Shown piece by piece: positions 41,924-49,682 of a DNA stretch of 64,000 bases. The DNA lies in assembly GCF_000802155.2 (NCBI RefSeq), contig NZ_JQGJ02000019.1:1-64000 (forward strand), given 5' to 3'. A program made the translations under genes and the position numbers. Origin of the DNA: Pseudomonas frederiksbergensis. GTDB taxonomy: Bacteria > Pseudomonadota > Gammaproteobacteria > Pseudomonadales > Pseudomonadaceae. Within the stretch, counting starts at the first letter, position 1; every line of letters starts with the position of its first letter. Below the pieces are notes generated by a model. The model did not search any database, was not told the origin of the DNA, and saw only the letters and a program-made list of their open reading frames with translations.

Positions 41924-43024
41924 ATGACCAAGCAACAGCAAGTGGTGATCGTTGGCGGCGGAGTCATTGGCCTGCTGACCGCATTCAATCTCGCCTCCGA
42001 AGGGCAGCGCGTCGTCCTGCTGGACCGTTCCGGCGTTGGCCAGGAGTCATCCTGGGCCGGTGGCGGTATCGTTTCGCCGTTGTACCCGTGGCGTTATAGC
42101 CCGGCGGTCACTGCGCTGGCCCATTGGTCGCAGGATTTTTATCCACAGCTGGGCGAGCGCTTGTTTGTCGCTACCGGAATTGATCCGCAGGTGCATGTCA
42201 CCGGCCTGTATTGGCTGGACCTCGACGACCAGGACGAAGCGCTGGCCTGGGCCGAGCGGGAAGGGCGTCCGCTGCGGGCTGTGGATATCTCCGAGGTCCA
42301 CGACGCGGTGCCGGTGCTCGGTTCGGGATTTTCCCGGGCGATTTACATGGCGGACGTGGCTAATGTGCGTAATCCGCGATTGGTGAAGTCGCTCAAGGCA
42401 GCCTTGCTGGCGCTGCCCGATGTCACGCTTCATGAGCACTGCGAAGTCAGTGGATTCATTCGCGACGGTGGACGTGTGGTGGGCGTGCACAGTTCTGCTG
42501 GTGAAATTCGTGGCGATGAGGTGGTGTTGGCCGCCGGTGCCTGGAGTGGCGAGTTGCTCAAGACCTTGGGCTTGAAGTTGCCGGTCGAGCCGGTCAAGGG
42601 CCAGATGATTCTCTACAAGTGCGCGTCGGATTTTCTATCGAGCATGGTCCTGGCCAAGGGCCGATACGCGATTCCGCGTCGTGACGGGCACATTTTGGTT
42701 GGCAGTACGCTGGAGCGGGAGGGCTTTGACAAGACGCCTACCGACGCGGCGTTGGAGAGCCTGAAGGCTTCGGCGGAGGCGCTTATTCCTGAGCTTGCCG
42801 ATGCCGAGGTGGTGGGGCATTGGGCCGGGTTGCGGCCGGGGTCGCCGGAGGGGATTCCCTATATCGGCGTCGTGCCGGGGTTCGAGGGTTTGTGGTTGAA
42901 CTGTGGGCATTATCGCAATGGGTTGGTGCTGGCACCGGCTTCGTGTCGGTTGTTTGTGGATCTGATGTTGGGGCGGCAGCCGGTGGTTGATCCTGTGCCT
43001 TATTTACCTTCTGGGCGGTTGTAA
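41924..43024 (+). CDS. thiO: Glycine oxidase ThiO (FAD-dependent)
   Basis: A flavoenzyme that oxidises glycine to the imine used in thiamine thiazole synthesis. The product is 366 aa. The N-terminal FAD-binding motif is VIVGGGVIGLLTAFNLASEG, and the family motifs are GVGQESSWAGGGIVSPLYPWRY and GHWAGLRPGSPEGIPYIG near the C-terminus, then NCGHYRNGLVLAPAS. The last 150 bases use G/T-ending codons more than the rest. It stands 57 nt after pilE with no visible terminator between. Confidence 0.95.
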   Translation: MTKQQQVVIVGGGVIGLLTAFNLASEGQRVVLLDRSGVGQESSWAGGGIVSPLYPWRYSPAVTALAHWSQDFYPQLGERLFVATGIDPQVHVTGLYWLDLDDQDEALAWAEREGRPLRAVDISEVHDAVPVLGSGFSRAIYMADVANVRNPRLVKSLKAALLALPDVTLHEHCEVSGFIRDGGRVVGVHSSAGEIRGDEVVLAAGAWSGELLKTLGLKLPVEPVKGQMILYKCASDFLSSMVLAKGRYAIPRRDGHILVGSTLEREGFDKTPTDAALESLKASAEALIPELADAEVVGHWAGLRPGSPEGIPYIGVVPGFEGLWLNCGHYRNGLVLAPASCRLFVDLMLGRQPVVDPVPYLPSGRL

Positions 43025-43075
43025 TTCGTGTACATATCCATTGCTGCGGTAACGGCTGCTTAGGGTTCCGCTCTT

Positions 43076-43119
43076 ACAGCGGGTTACTTTTTTGGCGTCT
43101 GAAAAAAGTGACCCGCTGT
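43076..43119. repeat. 18-bp inverted repeat (GTTACTTTTTTGG-type hairpin)
   Basis: ACAGCGGGTTACTTTTTT (43076-43093) and AAAAAAGTGACCCGCTGT (43102-43119) match at 17 of 18 positions around an 8-base loop. This GGGTTACTTTTTTGG element is a common dispersed sequence of pseudomonads. Here it sits over the 5' end of the DUF6124-like remnant. Confidence 0.8.
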
Positions 43120-43323
43120 ACACCGTCGCGGCCGGCATTGACACCGAATCCCTCCTCACCAACCTCAGCGAAACCCTGGCCTCAGCCAACGCCACCATCA
43201 GCGACCTGGCCTTCGACCTTGAAGGCTCACGACGACAAATCGCCCTGGGCGTACAGCAACTGATTGAACTGGGGTGAATTGCTCGCCAATCGAGTGCTGG
43301 ACGAGCAGGTACCGGTGGGCTAA
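43092..43323 (+). pseudogene. DUF6124/DUF3077-type small protein, frameshifted and missing its usual N-terminus
   Basis: The frame reads SDPLYTVAAGIDTESLLTNL, then an LASANATISDLAFDLEGSRR stretch and IALGVQQLIELG, the conserved core of a small Pseudomonas-specific family (DUF6124, also filed near DUF3077). It stops at TGA (43275-43277). Removing one T after GGGG (about 43274) restores the expected tail ELLANRVLDEQVPVG, stopping at 43321-43323. The usual N-terminal part is absent: the frame begins inside the hairpin repeat at 43076-43119. It is probably a decayed gene. Confidence 0.75.
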
Positions 43324-43351
43324 AGAAATCGTCGGGTAGAAGGATTGTTCC

Positions 43352-43379
43352 GTGGCGAGGGGATAAATCCCCTCGCCAC
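43352..43379. repeat. Perfect palindrome GTGGCGAGGGGA-TAAA-TCCCCTCGCCAC
   Basis: A 12-bp perfect stem with a TAAA loop, of the same GGCGAGGGG family as the long inverted repeat at 36029. It lies between the DUF6124 remnant and the end of pilR and may stop transcription from either side. Confidence 0.8.
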
Positions 43380-43420
43380 AAAGATTTGTATGGCTCTGGC
43401 TGAGCTGGATGAACTCGTAC

Positions 43421-44767
43421 TCAATCCAACCCCAACTTCTTCAACCGATATCGCATCGACCGAAACGACAACTTCAATCGTTGTGCCGCCGCCGTGCGAT
43501 TCCAGCGGGTTTCCTCAAGCGCCTGGAGGATAACCTTGCGCTCGACATCTTCCAGATAGTCTTCCAGGTTATCGACCCGCACCAGATCGGGATTCGCCAG
43601 GTCACCAGCAGCGTTGCTTTCGGCAAGCCGCAAGTCGTCAGCCTCGATCTGATGGTGTTCGCAAAGGGTATAGGCTCGTTCGAGCATGTTCTCCAGTTCT
43701 CGCACGTTGCCCGGAAAGCGATAGTTGCGCAGGGCCTCGAGCGCCTGTGGATGCAGCGTCGCCGCAGGATTGCCGGTGCCGGCGGCGAGGCGCTGGAGCA
43801 TGTGGTTGGCCAGTGGTTCGATGTCTTCACGGCGTTCGCGCAGGGGCGGGACGCGCAGCTCGATGACGTTCAGTCGGTAATACAGATCCTGGCGAAAGCG
43901 CCCGGCGGCGACTTCGGCGTCCAGGTCTTTATGGGTGGCGCAGAGAATACGTACGTCCACTATTTCTTCCTGCTGCCCCCCAACGGCGCGCACGGCTTTT
44001 TCCTGGATGGCCCGCAAGAGCTTGACCTGCATCGTCAGCGGCAGGTCCGCCACTTCGTCGAGAAATAGCGTTCCGCCGTGGGCGGCCTGGAACAGTCCGG
44101 GTTTGTCTTCGATGGCGCCGGTAAAACTGCCTTTGCGGTGGCCAAAAAACTCGCTTTCCATCAGCTCCGTGGGAATCGCCCCGCAGTTGACCGGCACGAA
44201 GTGCTGGCTGGCCCGCGGGCCTTGTTCGTGGATCAGGCGGGCGACCAGTTCCTTGCCGCATCCCGACTCACCACTGATATATACCGGTGCCTGGCTGCGG
44301 GCCAGTTTTTCGATGTGGTTGCGCACGCTGCGCATCGGTGGCGAGTCGCCCAGCAGGCAGCGCTCTACGGTCGCGGTGGGCGTGGTGCCCGGTGACAGGC
44401 GCAGGGCGCTGCCGATGAGTTCGCGCAGGCGGGCCAGGTCGACGGGCTTGGTCAGGAAATCGAAGGCGCCGGCCTTGAGGGCATCGATGGCGACTTCCAG
44501 GCTGCCGTAGGCGGTGATCATCGCCACGGGCAGTTGGGGATAACATTGCTGGATGTGTTTGACCAGCTCCAGGCCGGTGCCATCGGGCAGGCGCATGTCG
44601 GTCAGGCACAGGTCGAAGGCTTCGCCCGCCAGCGTCGATTGCGCCTCGGCCAGGTTCTTGGCGCTGCGGGTGTCGAGTTTCATCCGTCCCAGGGTCATTT
44701 CCAGGAGTTCGCGGATGTCCGGCTCGTCATCGACGATCAGGATTCGTTGCCGTGAGCGTGTATTCAA
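43421..44767 (-). CDS. pilR: Sigma-54-dependent response regulator PilR
   Basis: An activator of pilA transcription with RpoN. The product is 448 aa. The receiver domain (about 1-125) has ILIVDDEPD and the phospho-acceptor Asp in LCLTDMRLPDG. The AAA+ domain (about 140-370) has GESGCGKEL and the sigma-54 contact loop GSFTGA. The C-terminal Fis-type HTH is at RTAAAQRLKLSFRSMRYRLKKLGLD. The start is TTG at 44767, which overlaps the pilS stop (TTGA), giving translational coupling; the longer frame would run through pilS. Its target promoter lies at 63445 in this window. Confidence 0.95.
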   Translation of the reverse strand: MNTRSRQRILIVDDEPDIRELLEMTLGRMKLDTRSAKNLAEAQSTLAGEAFDLCLTDMRLPDGTGLELVKHIQQCYPQLPVAMITAYGSLEVAIDALKAGAFDFLTKPVDLARLRELIGSALRLSPGTTPTATVERCLLGDSPPMRSVRNHIEKLARSQAPVYISGESGCGKELVARLIHEQGPRASQHFVPVNCGAIPTELMESEFFGHRKGSFTGAIEDKPGLFQAAHGGTLFLDEVADLPLTMQVKLLRAIQEKAVRAVGGQQEEIVDVRILCATHKDLDAEVAAGRFRQDLYYRLNVIELRVPPLRERREDIEPLANHMLQRLAAGTGNPAATLHPQALEALRNYRFPGNVRELENMLERAYTLCEHHQIEADDLRLAESNAAGDLANPDLVRVDNLEDYLEDVERKVILQALEETRWNRTAAAQRLKLSFRSMRYRLKKLGLD

Positions 44768-46353
44768 ATCTGTTTCCGTCCGTGAGCAAAGGTGATGCGA
44801 AAGCAGCCGCCGCCTTGGCGTGGTTTGAAGTCTAGGCGGGCCTGGTTGCTTTCGCACAGCTCACGGGACAGATAGAGCCCAAGGCCGGTGCCCTGGTGGC
44901 TGGTGGTGAAGAAAGGTTCGAACAAGTGCGCCTGCTGGTCGGGCGTCACGCCGGGACCGTTGTCGCGGATGTCCAGTGCCGCCAATTGGCTGTGCGGATC
45001 GATGAACAGCTCCAGCCAGGCTTCGGCCCGTTCATGGGCCATCGCGCTGTGGCGCCAGGCGTTGCGTAGCAGGTTGTCCAGCACTTGCGCCAATTGGTCG
45101 GGGTCCATCAAGGTGATGTAGTCGCCCGGGGCGATGTGCAGGTGCAACTGTTGGTGTGGCGCCGCGCTTTCCCGGGCTTGTTGGACGAATTGCTCCAGCC
45201 AGGCGCGTAGATCCAGGCGTTGCGGCGCGGTTTGCTGGCGGCGGGACAGTTGCAGGACATTCTCGATGACGCGGTTCATACGTTGGGAGTGATCTTGAAT
45301 AATCTGCGTCAGACGCCGGTCCGCGTCGTTCAGTTCCTCGGATTCACGCAGCAATTGTGCGGCGTGGCTGATTGCCCCCAGTGGATTGCGGATTTCATGG
45401 GCGATACCGGCGGTCAGGCGCCCGAGGGAAGCCAGCTTCAGTTGCTGGGCGTGTTGGGCCACCTGGGCCAGGTCTTCGAGGAATACCAGGATCTGTTGCT
45501 GGTCTTGTGATCCCAGGGCGATGAAGCTGGGCTGCAACGTCAGGCCGCTGCCGCTGATGGTCAGGCTCTGCGGTCGCAGGCTGGGGTTGTTCAGCCACAA
45601 TTGCAGCCGTTCGACCAAGGCGCTTGATGAGTCATCGATCCGCTGGCCGATCAGGTCATGCATACCCAGCAGGTTCAAGGCGCTTTCGTTGGCCAGTTGT
45701 ACCTTGCGTTGGCGGTCCAGGACCAGGATGCCGGTGCGCATGCGTTGCAAGATCAGTGCGTTGAGCGCTTCGAGGCTGAGCACTTCGCTGGCCCGTTGCT
45801 CGGCAAGGGTTTCGCTGGCTTCCAGTCGTCGGGTCAGGCGTTGCACCAGCAAGGCAGCGGCAAAGCACAAGGCGCCCAGGGTGCCCGCCTGCAGATAACT
45901 GCTGGGCCGGCTCGAATCACTGAGGCCGAGCACCAAGGTCGAGCCGACGATGCCGAGGGTGGCCACGGCAGCGAGTAACAGGCCGATCCGGCCTCGCAGC
46001 AAAGTATTGCCGATCGCCACCGAGACAATGATCAGGTTACCAATGGCACTGGGAGCACCGCCTGCGACGAAGAACAACCAAGACAACAGCGAGACGTCGG
46101 TCAGTGCCAGGCCAAACAGTCGGGCGGGGTGGCGGGTGTTTTCGAGGAATACCACCAACAGGATGTTCAGGATCAGGTACAACCAGCTGCCGCTGCGCAG
46201 CAGATCGTCGTTGGCGAACTCCAGGAGGCGGTTGTCCATGTTGCTGGAGATCAACAGCACCAGCGTGATGCCGATGCTGAGGCGGTACAGGTGATAAAGA
46301 CGCAGCAGGCGCTGCGCCTGTTTGACGCGGGGGCGTTCGGCCTCAGCGATCAC
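44764..46353 (-). CDS. pilS: Sensor histidine kinase PilS
   Basis: A membrane kinase that phosphorylates PilR and senses pilin level in the membrane. The product is 529 aa with about six transmembrane segments (residues 25-190), a PAS domain (about 210-320), the His motif AGIAHEIRNPLGAISHAA, and the ATPase boxes DNGPGVTPDQ and GTGLGLYLSREL. The start is GTG at 46353 (then IAEAERPRVKQAQRLLRLYHLYRL), which gives the PAO1 length; the gene overlaps the PP0621-like gene by 11 nt. Confidence 0.93.
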   Translation of the reverse strand: MIAEAERPRVKQAQRLLRLYHLYRLSIGITLVLLISSNMDNRLLEFANDDLLRSGSWLYLILNILLVVFLENTRHPARLFGLALTDVSLLSWLFFVAGGAPSAIGNLIIVSVAIGNTLLRGRIGLLLAAVATLGIVGSTLVLGLSDSSRPSSYLQAGTLGALCFAAALLVQRLTRRLEASETLAEQRASEVLSLEALNALILQRMRTGILVLDRQRKVQLANESALNLLGMHDLIGQRIDDSSSALVERLQLWLNNPSLRPQSLTISGSGLTLQPSFIALGSQDQQQILVFLEDLAQVAQHAQQLKLASLGRLTAGIAHEIRNPLGAISHAAQLLRESEELNDADRRLTQIIQDHSQRMNRVIENVLQLSRRQQTAPQRLDLRAWLEQFVQQARESAAPHQQLHLHIAPGDYITLMDPDQLAQVLDNLLRNAWRHSAMAHERAEAWLELFIDPHSQLAALDIRDNGPGVTPDQQAHLFEPFFTTSHQGTGLGLYLSRELCESNQARLDFKPRQGGGCFRITFAHGRKQI

Positions 46354-46576
46354 GAGTACCCGGGCCTTGCTCGAGATGAGCCTGGCTGCAATACCATTGT
46401 TGCTCGAGCGCCAGCGCCCGGTCCCGCGGCAGGTGTACGCCGCAATGGGCGCAGCGAACCATCGGCGGGGCATCCTGCTCGCGGGGCGAGTTGGGCGCGG
46501 AAGAGGCGCCCTTGAACTTGCGCCACAGCCATATCGCGGCGGCAATCAATACGATCCAGAACAATAGACGAAGCAT
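46343..46576 (-). CDS. PP0621 family small membrane protein
   Basis: A 77-aa protein with one N-terminal transmembrane helix (LRLLFWIVLIAAAIWLW) and a short cytoplasmic C-terminus with a zinc-ribbon-like set of ligands (CAHCGVHLP and CSQAH). It is upstream of and overlaps pilS by 11 nt, so it is co-transcribed with pilSR. Its role is unknown; the same pairing is common in Pseudomonas. Confidence 0.85.
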   Translation of the reverse strand: MLRLLFWIVLIAAAIWLWRKFKGASSAPNSPREQDAPPMVRCAHCGVHLPRDRALALEQQWYCSQAHLEQGPGTRDR

Positions 46577-46655
46577 GGTGGGCGGCTTTTTGGCTAGAGA
46601 TCAGGCAGTTTAGCCAAGGACAGGAACGGCGCACAGCGCAATAAAACCCGGGCAC

Positions 46656-46685
46656 AAAAAAGGAGACTCGCAAGTCTCCTTTTTT
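46656..46685. terminator. Bidirectional intrinsic terminator between bamD and the PP0621-pilSR operon
   Basis: A perfect AAAAAAGGAGACT / AGTCTCCTTTTTT stem with a CGCA loop. It lies 15 bp past the bamD stop on the minus strand. Confidence 0.9.
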
Positions 46686-46699
46686 CATCGGGTCGTGTC

Positions 46700-47716
46700 T
46701 TAGTCAAACAGGCCGAAGGTCATGTAGCTGAGCCAGGAGCGGTCGCTGGACTCGCTTTCAGGTTCTTCTTCCTCGATCGCGTCGCCATTTTCATCTTTTG
46801 GCTTGAGCTCGTCCGGGATGGCTTCCTTGGCGTCCTGGAACTGACGCTGGACGTCCTGGTTGGCGCGGGTTTCGCCCGGCGGCAGCGGAGGACGGGACTC
46901 GATCAGGCCCAGGGTCGCCTTGCTCAGCCACGAACGGTTGTCGGCTTCGGCGACGCGTGGGGTGAACTGGCCGTCGACCAGGGAAGGGTGGTCAGGGTAG
47001 TTCAGCTTCAGGGTTTCCAGGCTGGTGGCCGCCAGGTCGTCCAGGTGCAGGCGCTGGTAGGCTTCGGTCATCACCGCCAGGCCGTCGCCCACCGATGGGG
47101 TTTCCTGGAAGTTTTCCACCACGTAGCGGCCACGGTTGGCGGCGGCGACGTAGGCCTGGCGAGTCAGGTAGTAATCAGCCACGTGGATTTCGTAGGAAGC
47201 CAGCAGGTTGCGCAGGTAGATCATGCGCTGCTTGGCATCCGGCGAATAACGGCTGTTGGGGAAGCGGCTGGTCAGCTGGGCGAACTCGTTGTAGGAGTCG
47301 CGCGCGGCGCCCGGGTCACGCTTGGTCATGTCCAGCGGCAGGAAGCGCGCCAGCAGGCCGACGTCCTGGTCGAAGGAGGTCAGGCCCTTGAGGTAGTAGG
47401 CGTAATCGACGTTCGGGTGCTGCGGATGCAGACGAATGAAGCGCTCGGCGGCGGACTTGGCAGCTTCCGGCTCGGCGTTCTTGTAGTTGGCGTAGATCAA
47501 CTCCAGCTGGGCCTGGTCGGCGTAGCGACCGAACGGATACCGCGACTCCAGCGCCTTGAGCTTGGCGGTGGCGCTGGTATAGCTGTTGTTGTCCAGGTCG
47601 TTCTGCGCCTGTTGGTACAGTTCGACTTCGCTCAGGTTTTCGTCTACGACTTCCTTCGACGAGCAAGCAGCAGTCAATGCGAGGATGGCGATCAGCAGCA
47701 GGTGTTTCACTTGCAT
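46700..47716 (-). CDS. bamD: Outer-membrane assembly lipoprotein BamD
   Basis: An essential lipoprotein of the BAM complex that inserts beta-barrels into the outer membrane. The 338-aa product starts MQVKHLLLIAILALTAACSS, lipobox LTAAC. Tetratricopeptide-like repeats fill residues about 30-240 (ELYQQAQNDLDNNSYTSA, YPFGRYADQAQLELIYANY). The acidic C-terminus is longer than in E. coli (residues about 290-338, DELKPKDENGDAIEEEEPES). The start is at 47716; the upstream open frame is not coding. Divergent from rluD. Confidence 0.95.
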   Translation of the reverse strand: MQVKHLLLIAILALTAACSSKEVVDENLSEVELYQQAQNDLDNNSYTSATAKLKALESRYPFGRYADQAQLELIYANYKNAEPEAAKSAAERFIRLHPQHPNVDYAYYLKGLTSFDQDVGLLARFLPLDMTKRDPGAARDSYNEFAQLTSRFPNSRYSPDAKQRMIYLRNLLASYEIHVADYYLTRQAYVAAANRGRYVVENFQETPSVGDGLAVMTEAYQRLHLDDLAATSLETLKLNYPDHPSLVDGQFTPRVAEADNRSWLSKATLGLIESRPPLPPGETRANQDVQRQFQDAKEAIPDELKPKDENGDAIEEEEPESESSDRSWLSYMTFGLFD

Positions 47717-47867
47717 GGCGGCTTGCGTCCCTATGACGGCCGCTGTCTTGGGCGGGGCCGTCCTGTTATGATGAGCGCCCCGTTGAAAAGCCTCGGGGCA
47801 AAAGACGCCGTATTTAACCACAAGCGCGCAGCCGAAACCAAAGGCTGTGCCGACGCCCAGTCCGAGC

Positions 47868-48830
47868 ATGTCCGATAAAATAGAACTTCGCGCAGAGGTG
47901 CCGTCCGAATTGGGCGGCCAACGCCTCGATCAAGTCGCCGCCCAACTCTTCGCCGAGCACTCTCGCTCGCGCCTTTCCGCCTGGATCAAGGACGGTCGCC
48001 TGACAGTGGACGGGGCGGTGATCCGTCCGCGCGACATCGTCCATGGCGGCGCCATCCTCGAGCTGACCGCCGAACAGGAGGCCCAGGGAGAATGGGTCGC
48101 CCAGGACATTGCACTGGACATCGTCTATGAAGACGACGACATCCTGGTGATCAACAAGCCTGCGGGTCTGGTGGTTCACCCGGCGGCCGGTCATGCCGAC
48201 GGTACGTTGCTCAACGCCTTGTTGCACCATGTGCCTGGCATCATCAACGTGCCGCGCGCCGGTATCGTGCATCGCCTGGACAAGGACACCACTGGCCTGA
48301 TGGTGGTCGCCAAGACCATCCAGGCGCAGACACAGTTGGTCACACAGCTGCAAAGCCGGAGTGTCAGCCGCATCTATGAATGCATCGTGATCGGTGTGGT
48401 CACCGCCGGTGGCAAGATCAACGCGCCGATCGGCCGTCACGGCCAGCAACGCCAGCGCATGGCGGTGATGGAAGGTGGCAAGCAGGCGGTCAGCCATTAC
48501 CGCGTGCTTGAACGCTTCCGTTCCCACACCCACGTGCGGGTCAAGCTGGAAACCGGGCGGACCCACCAGATCCGTGTGCACATGGCCCACATCAATTTCC
48601 CATTGGTCGGTGACCCTGCCTACGGTGGTCGCTTCCGTATTCCGCCGGCTGCCAGCCAGACCATGGTCGAGTCGCTGAAGAATTTCCCGCGCCAGGCGCT
48701 CCACGCGCGTTTCCTGGAGTTGGATCACCCGACGACCGGTAAGCGCATGAGCTGGGAATCGCCGCTGCCGGATGATTTCGTCTGGCTGCTGACGTTGCTC
48801 AAGCAGGACCGCGAGGCGTTCATCGGATGA
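47868..48830 (+). CDS. rluD: 23S rRNA pseudouridine(1911/1915/1917) synthase
   Basis: Modifies helix 69 of 23S rRNA, important for 50S assembly. The 320-aa product has an N-terminal S4 RNA-binding domain (RLDQVAAQLFAEHSRSRLSAWIKDG) and the catalytic Asp motif HRLDKDTTGLMVVAK (about residues 135-149), plus RTHQIRVHMAHINFPLVGDPAYGG. The start ATG at 47868 gives SDKIELRAEVP. It ends inside the pgeF start codon (ATGA overlap). Confidence 0.97.
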   Translation: MSDKIELRAEVPSELGGQRLDQVAAQLFAEHSRSRLSAWIKDGRLTVDGAVIRPRDIVHGGAILELTAEQEAQGEWVAQDIALDIVYEDDDILVINKPAGLVVHPAAGHADGTLLNALLHHVPGIINVPRAGIVHRLDKDTTGLMVVAKTIQAQTQLVTQLQSRSVSRIYECIVIGVVTAGGKINAPIGRHGQQRQRMAVMEGGKQAVSHYRVLERFRSHTHVRVKLETGRTHQIRVHMAHINFPLVGDPAYGGRFRIPPAASQTMVESLKNFPRQALHARFLELDHPTTGKRMSWESPLPDDFVWLLTLLKQDREAFIG

Positions 48831-49552
48831 ATGACTGGCTGATGCCCGACTGGCCCGCGCCAGCCCGGGTCAAGGCCTGCGTCACCACCCGCGAGGGCGG
48901 CGTCAGCCTGGCGCCGTTCGACAGCCTCAACCTGGGTGATCATGTCGGCGACGACCCTTCGGCCGTGGCCGAAAACCGTCGCCGCCTCACCGATCAATTC
49001 GCGATCACTCCGGCTTGGTTGCAGCAAGTCCATGGCATTGACGTGGTCGAGGCGGATCCTACTCGGGTCGCCACCGCCGATGCGAGCTGGTGCGCCACGC
49101 CGGGCATCGCTTGCACGGCAATGACGGCGGACTGCTTGCCGGTATTGTTCTGCAACCGCGCCGGAACCCGGGTCGCGGCGGCCCATGCCGGTTGGCGCGG
49201 GTTGGCAAGCGGTGTGCTGGAAGCCACCCTCGACAGCCTCGCGTTACCAGCGGATGAAACCCTTGTCTGGCTCGGCCCGGCCATCGGTCCGCAAGCGTTC
49301 GAAGTCGGGCCGGAAGTGCGCGAAGCATTTATTGCGCAGCATACCGACGCAGAGCGGGCCTTCCAGCCCAGCCACAACGCCGGCAAGTTCCTGGCCGATA
49401 TCTACGCACTGGCGCGCCTGCGCCTGGCGGAACGGGGCATTACCGCCGTGTACGGTGGCGGCTTGTGCACAGTGAGCGACCCACGCTTCTTTTCCTACCG
49501 GCGCAACGCCCGCACCGGTCGCTTCGCTTCCTTGATCTGGCTCGAACGCTAG
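48827..49552 (+). CDS. pgeF: Peptidoglycan editing factor PgeF (YfiH, polyphenol oxidase family)
   Basis: A laccase-fold cytosolic hydrolase that removes wrong amino acids from UDP-MurNAc precursors. The 241-aa product has the zinc-site residues His in QVHGID, Cys in TADCLPVLFC and His in AAHAGWRGL. It overlaps rluD by 4 nt, the usual rluD-pgeF-clpB order. Confidence 0.94.
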   Translation: MNDWLMPDWPAPARVKACVTTREGGVSLAPFDSLNLGDHVGDDPSAVAENRRRLTDQFAITPAWLQQVHGIDVVEADPTRVATADASWCATPGIACTAMTADCLPVLFCNRAGTRVAAAHAGWRGLASGVLEATLDSLALPADETLVWLGPAIGPQAFEVGPEVREAFIAQHTDAERAFQPSHNAGKFLADIYALARLRLAERGITAVYGGGLCTVSDPRFFSYRRNARTGRFASLIWLER

Positions 49553-49582
49553 ACTTCCCTGATCTGTATCAACAGCGCGCTG

Positions 49583-49610
49583 CTTGAATCTTCCAGAATC
49601 GGCCACATCT
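49583..49610 (+). promoter_or_regulatory. Sigma-32 heat-shock promoter of clpB
   Basis: CTTGAAT (49583-49589), a 13-bp spacer and CCACATCT (49603-49610) resemble the RpoH consensus CTTGAAA-N13-15-CCCCATNT, about 70 bp before the clpB start. The gene is a classic heat-shock member. Confidence 0.7.
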
Positions 49611-49682
49611 ATAGCGGTATCTGGCAGGTTTCTTCATTCAGGATGTTTCTTAGGTCCGGCCTGCTCAAAAGGAAGGTGACCC

